Assembly: GCF_009725755.1 (NCBI RefSeq)
Contig: NZ_WNIJ01000001.1
Span: forward strand, 682,001 to 746,000
Direction of reading: 5' to 3'
DNA from: Bombella sp. ESL0385
GTDB taxonomy: Bacteria > Pseudomonadota > Alphaproteobacteria > Acetobacterales > Acetobacteraceae
Length of the DNA stretch: 64,000 nt
The position numbers and the translations under genes were made by a program. Shown in pieces: positions 60,716 through 64,000 of the stretch (position 1 is the stretch's first letter; each line of letters starts with the position of its first letter). Under the pieces are notes generated by a model. That model was given only the letters and a program-made list of their open reading frames with translations. It did no database searches and had not been told where the DNA came from.

Positions 60716-61267
60716 TTATCGTCTCCGTTTTTGTTCCTTCGCTAGACGCCGCATAATCATATTGCGTTTTAGCGAGGAGAGATGGTCCACAAATAAAATA
60801 CCATCGAGATGGTCAATCTCATGTTGGATACAGGTGGCCAGTAAGCCCGATGCCTCTTGCTCAATGGTCTCACCAGCTAAATTACGATAGCGCACACGGA
60901 TGGATTCCGGGCGGATAACCTCAGCATATTGGTTAGGGAGGGAGAGGCAGCCTTCCTCTCGCGCGGCGAGTGTCTCAGCAGAATCGATGATTTCTGGATT
61001 GATGAGGACCATCGGGTCGCGTGGTTCATCTTCGCGGGCAACATCGACAAGGACAAAGCGTTGGCTTAGGCCCACTTGTGGGGCCGCAAGGCCAATACCG
61101 GGGGCCTTATACATAGCCGAGAACATCCCCGGCAGAGCCTCACGAATCCCGCTCATATCCTCTGGTCGTACCTCATGGGCGACACGGCTGAGAACAGGTT
61201 GCGGCGCAACAAGAATTGACGTTGGGGCTATATCATCAAGCCGCTCAAGAAAATCTAAGTCTTTCAT
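60716..61267 (-). CDS. def: Peptide deformylase
   Basis: Metal enzyme that removes the N-formyl group from new proteins. All three motifs are present: GIGLAAPQVG, EGCLSLP (Cys) and CIQHEIDHLDG (His-Glu-His). 183 residues. First gene of the def-fmt-truA run, divergent from the Hsp20 gene with about 170 bases between. Confidence 0.96.
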   Translation of the reverse strand: MKDLDFLERLDDIAPTSILVAPQPVLSRVAHEVRPEDMSGIREALPGMFSAMYKAPGIGLAAPQVGLSQRFVLVDVAREDEPRDPMVLINPEIIDSAETLAAREEGCLSLPNQYAEVIRPESIRVRYRNLAGETIEQEASGLLATCIQHEIDHLDGILFVDHLSSLKRNMIMRRLAKEQKRRR

Positions 61268-61410
61268 ACGGCTATGTTAGCGGCTGGGCGGTGTTAATTC
61301 CAGCGTCTTCTTTGTATGCCTAATGAGGGAGGGCTTGCATCTTAGGAGGTGGATTATCATATCATGCAGCGTGGGGGATGCCTTTGGTAGGGTCGCCTGC
61401 TTGTTATCAC

Positions 61411-61440
61411 GTCTCGCTCCTTGAGGAGGCCGTTTCGCTT
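61411..61440 (+). promoter_or_regulatory. ROSE-like hairpin masking the Hsp20 ribosome binding site
   Basis: TCGCTCC (61414-61420), loop TTGA, then GGAGG (61425-61429): the CTCC/GGAG stem covers the ribosome binding site, and the next opposed bases are G-G. ROSE RNA thermometers in front of alphaproteobacterial small heat-shock genes have a conserved U(U/C)GCU facing the Shine-Dalgarno with a G-G pair. The element here is short and the rest of a ROSE fold was not verified. Confidence 0.5.
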
Positions 61441-61959
61441 ATGTCGTCAGGACGTCTTTTTACATCCCCCATGTTTTTGGGGTTTGACCATTTGGAACAA
61501 ATGCTTGAGCGTGCTTCAAAAACAGCATCAGACGGTTACCCGCCGTATAATATTGAGCAGTTAAGCCGTACGGCTCTGCGGATTACCCTTGCTGTGGCAG
61601 GGTTTGTGATGGATGATTTGCAGATTACCCAAGAGGATAATCAGCTCGTCATTCGTGGTCGCCAAGCTGATGACGCGCAGGGCCGCGTGTTCATCCATCG
61701 CGGGATTGCAGCGCGGCAGTTTCATAAAGCCTTTGTCTTAGCAGAAGGCATTGAGATTGCTGGGGCGTGGCTTGATAATGGCTTGCTGCATATCGACCTC
61801 CATCGCCCAGAGCCAGAGGTGCGGATAAAACACATCACCATCCAGCAAGGCAGTGCTGAGCTTGCCACTGCGATGCCCGATATAGCCCGCCGGGATGATG
61901 TAAGCCCCGCGCGTGACCTATCCCCTGTGATGGAGGAGGGGCCGTTTGGGCGGGAGTAA
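61441..61959 (+). CDS. Small heat-shock protein Hsp20 (IbpA-like)
   Basis: ATP-independent chaperone that holds unfolding proteins. The alpha-crystallin domain spans about residues 38-140 of 172: YPPYNIEQLSR, VAGFVMDDLQIT, QDNQLVIRG-like NQLVIRGRQ, GIAARQFHKAFVLAEG and NGLLHIDL closely follow the IbpA layout. ATG 61441 is chosen for AGGAGG 11 bases upstream; the frame is open from 61378 but that part has no family sequence. DUF1150 overlaps its end, a pairing seen in other alphaproteobacteria. Confidence 0.92.
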   Translation: MSSGRLFTSPMFLGFDHLEQMLERASKTASDGYPPYNIEQLSRTALRITLAVAGFVMDDLQITQEDNQLVIRGRQADDAQGRVFIHRGIAARQFHKAFVLAEGIEIAGAWLDNGLLHIDLHRPEPEVRIKHITIQQGSAELATAMPDIARRDDVSPARDLSPVMEEGPFGRE

Positions 61960-62218
61960 GAAGGGGAAGCCCACTCAAACTAAGTCCGCACATGATGTTA
62001 TAGAGGAGATGCACGCCCGTGCCCGTGCGATGACAGGTGCGGAGCTGCGGGATTGGGGTCTGACAGAGGTCGCTTATCTGCGGCCTCTCCCCTATGAGGG
62101 GGCTTCTCTTGTGGCAATTTATGCCGCTGATGGCACACCCGTAGCGATTGCTGAGGATGAAGCCAGCGCGGTTGATGCCATCCTCGAGCAAGATATGGTG
62201 CCGACCTTCCTGCATTAG
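61946..62218 (+). CDS. DUF1150 family protein
   Basis: Small protein of about 90 residues, unknown function, of the DUF1150 family found next to small heat-shock genes in alphaproteobacteria. LRDWGLTEVAYLRPL and VAIYAADGTPVAIAEDEA carry the family pattern. TTG 61946 follows AGGAGGGG six bases upstream and lies inside the Hsp20 gene, so its translation is coupled to Hsp20. A stress role is inferred from that link only. Confidence 0.85.
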   Translation: MGGSKKGKPTQTKSAHDVIEEMHARARAMTGAELRDWGLTEVAYLRPLPYEGASLVAIYAADGTPVAIAEDEASAVDAILEQDMVPTFLH

Positions 62219-62226
62219 CTCTGGGA

Positions 62227-62973
62227 TTAGAGGGAGAAGTTCTCCCCCAGATAGACGCGGCGAACGTCCTCGTTAGCCACAATGGCTTCCGGTGTGCCTT
62301 CCATTAAGACGCGCCCGCTATGGAGGATATAAGCGCGGTCAATCACTTCCAGCGTTTCGCGGACATTATGGTCAGTAATTAACACGCCAATGCCGCGATC
62401 TTTTAGGTGCGAGACAAGGTCGCGAATCTCACTCACCGCAATAGGATCAATCCCCGCTAGAGGCTCATCTAGGAGGATATAATTAGGCTGGCTAGCAAGA
62501 GCGCGGGCGATTTCTAGCCGCCGCCGCTCACCCCCTGATAGAGCAAGGGCAGGGGACCGCCGCAGCCGTGTAATACCAAACTCTGCAAGCAGGCCATCTA
62601 GCATAGCGTGGCGTTTGTCGCGGTCTTTCTCTACTGCTTCGAGCGCGACAAGAATATTCTGCTCAACATTTAACCCACGGAAGATGCTGGCTTCTTGGGG
62701 GAGATAGCCAACGCCTAAGCGTGCCCGGCGATACATGGGGAGGGGGGTAATATCAGCACCATCAAGGGTGATGCTGCCCATATCGGCCTGCACAAGACCA
62801 ACAATCATGTAAAAGCTGGTGGTTTTCCCTGCCCCATTCGGGCCAAGTAGCCCCACAGCCTCACCTCGTTGCACATGGAGGGAAACATCATGCACAACAG
62901 TGCGCTTTTTATAGCTCTTGGCAATGCCATGTGCGGCTAAGCCGGGGGTCTCGCTGATAAGGTCGGTAGTCAT
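62227..62973 (-). CDS. lptB: LPS export ABC transporter ATP-binding protein
   Basis: ATPase that powers LPS extraction from the inner membrane by LptFG. Walker A GPNGAGKTT, Q-loop region YLPQEASIFRGL, signature LSGGERRR and Walker B LLDEPLAGIDP are typical of LptB in 248 residues. It overlaps lptA by four bases and meets DUF1150 tail to tail with eight bases between. Confidence 0.96.
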   Translation of the reverse strand: MTTDLISETPGLAAHGIAKSYKKRTVVHDVSLHVQRGEAVGLLGPNGAGKTTSFYMIVGLVQADMGSITLDGADITPLPMYRRARLGVGYLPQEASIFRGLNVEQNILVALEAVEKDRDKRHAMLDGLLAEFGITRLRRSPALALSGGERRRLEIARALASQPNYILLDEPLAGIDPIAVSEIRDLVSHLKDRGIGVLITDHNVRETLEVIDRAYILHSGRVLMEGTPEAIVANEDVRRVYLGENFSL

Positions 62974-63890
62974 TGCTTGGTCTCATTTGGGACAATTAGG
63001 CCCTGTACAGGGTCACTAGAGCCAGAGAGCATGTGGGAAATGCCTGTTTTAAAATCCACAATCGCTTGGGAGCCGTTATTTTGATTTTGCCCTTGGGTGA
63101 CATGTACATTACCCACCATACGGGCAAGTTGCGGCCCAGCCAGATACACCCCTCGGTCCCCCGTGGCGGTTTGTCGCTCGGTGCGGACGACCACATGCCC
63201 CCAACCGTAAGCGCGGTCTAGATTTGTGTCTTGTTGGTCAGAATTGTTAGCACTCTGCCCCTTTTGGCTGGCACGGTTAGCCGCCTTCTGGGCATCAGTG
63301 AGCTCAAAAGCTTGCATAATATCGGCGGTGATGCGTTTGCCGTCACTCGTATTGACAGTAGCATCTCCCCAGCCGATGGAGACGCGCGTATGGGGGTAAT
63401 ATTCCACAAGGTCGCGTGCGGTGAGGAGATGGCGTGGGCTTGTGAACTTCATGGCTTTGCCAGTCATCAGCATGACGCCTTTATCGACATCATAAAGCCC
63501 GTGATCCCCCCATCCTTGGTCCACAAGGTTATAGATATGGACATGCCCAAAGGCCTCTACGCGGTAAAGCTCCATATTCCCCGTATCGCTCTCTGTAGTT
63601 TGTGCGCTTTGGGGTTTGGGGCGGAGATAACCAACCAGCGTATCTGCATCCACAGTCATATCACCACGTTGGGCACGCGCTCCACCTGTGAGGGTAACGG
63701 TCTGGCGGTTATGGTCGTAAATCTCCTCCTTCTTCCAAAAGAGATGCACAACTTGCCCGTGTGATTGGTCGGGCATGACAGTATCAGCCGCATGAGCAGA
63801 GCAAGGGGCTGCAAGAAGGGAGGTGGCGAGTGTTAACCCGGCCACTGCCAGAGGAGTATAAGAGCGAGAGAGGACAGAAAAACGCATCAT
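62970..63890 (-). CDS. lptA: LptA/OstA-type LPS transport periplasmic protein
   Basis: Periplasmic bridge protein carrying LPS to the outer membrane. A signal peptide ends SAHAAD (about 35). The OstA beta-jellyroll follows (VTLTGGARAQRGDMTVDADTL), with a second repeat-like stretch (GHVHIYN, GKAMKF). At 306 residues it is much longer than E. coli LptA (185), partly from a Gln/Asn/Ser-rich segment near 205-225. AAGGAGGG precedes the double ATG. Its end overlaps lptB. Confidence 0.9.
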   Translation of the reverse strand: MMRFSVLSRSYTPLAVAGLTLATSLLAAPCSAHAADTVMPDQSHGQVVHLFWKKEEIYDHNRQTVTLTGGARAQRGDMTVDADTLVGYLRPKPQSAQTTESDTGNMELYRVEAFGHVHIYNLVDQGWGDHGLYDVDKGVMLMTGKAMKFTSPRHLLTARDLVEYYPHTRVSIGWGDATVNTSDGKRITADIMQAFELTDAQKAANRASQKGQSANNSDQQDTNLDRAYGWGHVVVRTERQTATGDRGVYLAGPQLARMVGNVHVTQGQNQNNGSQAIVDFKTGISHMLSGSSDPVQGLIVPNETKQ

Positions 63891-63897
63891 GCCCTCC

Positions 63898-64000
63898 TTA
63901 TGGGCTTTTTACGGGTTTGGGAGAAGAGGGGGTGGGCGATAAATCAGCAAAATGATTCGTCTTTCCTGCCCCGATGAACTGAATCGTATTTGTTTGTTGG
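63898..64000 (-). CDS. C-terminal end of a probable lptC
   Basis: The last 33 codons of a gene that enters from the right edge: QFIGAGKTNHFADLSPTPSS and then a Pro/Lys-rich end. The sequence alone is not diagnostic. Its place directly before lptA-lptB, seven bases from the lptA start, suggests LptC, the membrane-anchored partner of LptA. Confidence 0.45.
   Translation of the reverse strand, partial: QQTNTIQFIGAGKTNHFADLSPTPSSPKPVKSP

Overview
The window is a continuous stretch of bacterial chromosome. The gene families, the gene order and a shikimate kinase/3-dehydroquinate synthase fusion point to an alphaproteobacterium of the acetic acid bacteria (Acetobacteraceae), possibly a small-genome, insect- or nectar-associated genus. 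That placement is inference from gene content; there is no rRNA gene here to test it. I see no tRNA or rRNA gene, CRISPR array, insertion sequence or prophage.

Layout. 1-7 kb: the start of cysS, a MATE exporter, and a four-gene tripartite efflux operon (DUF1656, HlyD adaptor, FUSC pump, outer-membrane lipoprotein). 7-21 kb: an MFS exporter, rpsD, prfC, a secreted EEP-fold hydrolase, a beta carbonic anhydrase, alaS, a GtrA protein, an OmpA-type porin, the aroK-aroB fusion, a small membrane protein with a short leader ORF, xerD and accA. 21.2-23.1 kb: an A+T-rich island holding a Dam-type adenine methyltransferase and a divergent MutH/Sau3AI-type endonuclease, the clearest accessory element of the window. 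23-31 kb: a CinA-type protein, an SMP-30 lactonase, MutT, a TonB-dependent receptor, a DUF815 ATPase, yajC, sodB and a NYN-domain protein.

31-42 kb is a one-direction housekeeping run: rpoZ, a RelA/SpoT homologue, acpS, lepB, rnc, era, pyrH, frr, uppS, cdsA, dxr, rseP. It continues into envelope assembly (bamA, ompH/skp, lpxD, fabZ, lpxA, lpxI; 42-49 kb). Next come gloA and the rpmH-rnpA-yidD-yidC-engB-argB-dapD-dapE run (50-56 kb). The reverse-strand block AGE epimerase-hldE-truA-fmt-def follows, then a small heat-shock gene with DUF1150, and finally lptB, lptA and the tail of a probable lptC.

Working together: the right two thirds mainly build the envelope. Isoprenoid precursor and carrier synthesis (dxr, uppS), phospholipid and fatty-acid steps (cdsA, fabZ, accA, acpS), lipid A (lpxD/A/I), inner-core heptose (hldE), LPS transport (lptA/B), outer-membrane protein insertion (bamA, skp) and inner-membrane insertion (yidC, yidD, yajC, lepB, rseP) sit beside core translation genes. 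The most unusual items are the predicted GATC modification/cleavage pair, a possible RNA thermometer ahead of the Hsp20 gene, a 14-codon leader ORF, and several inverted repeats that look like operators.
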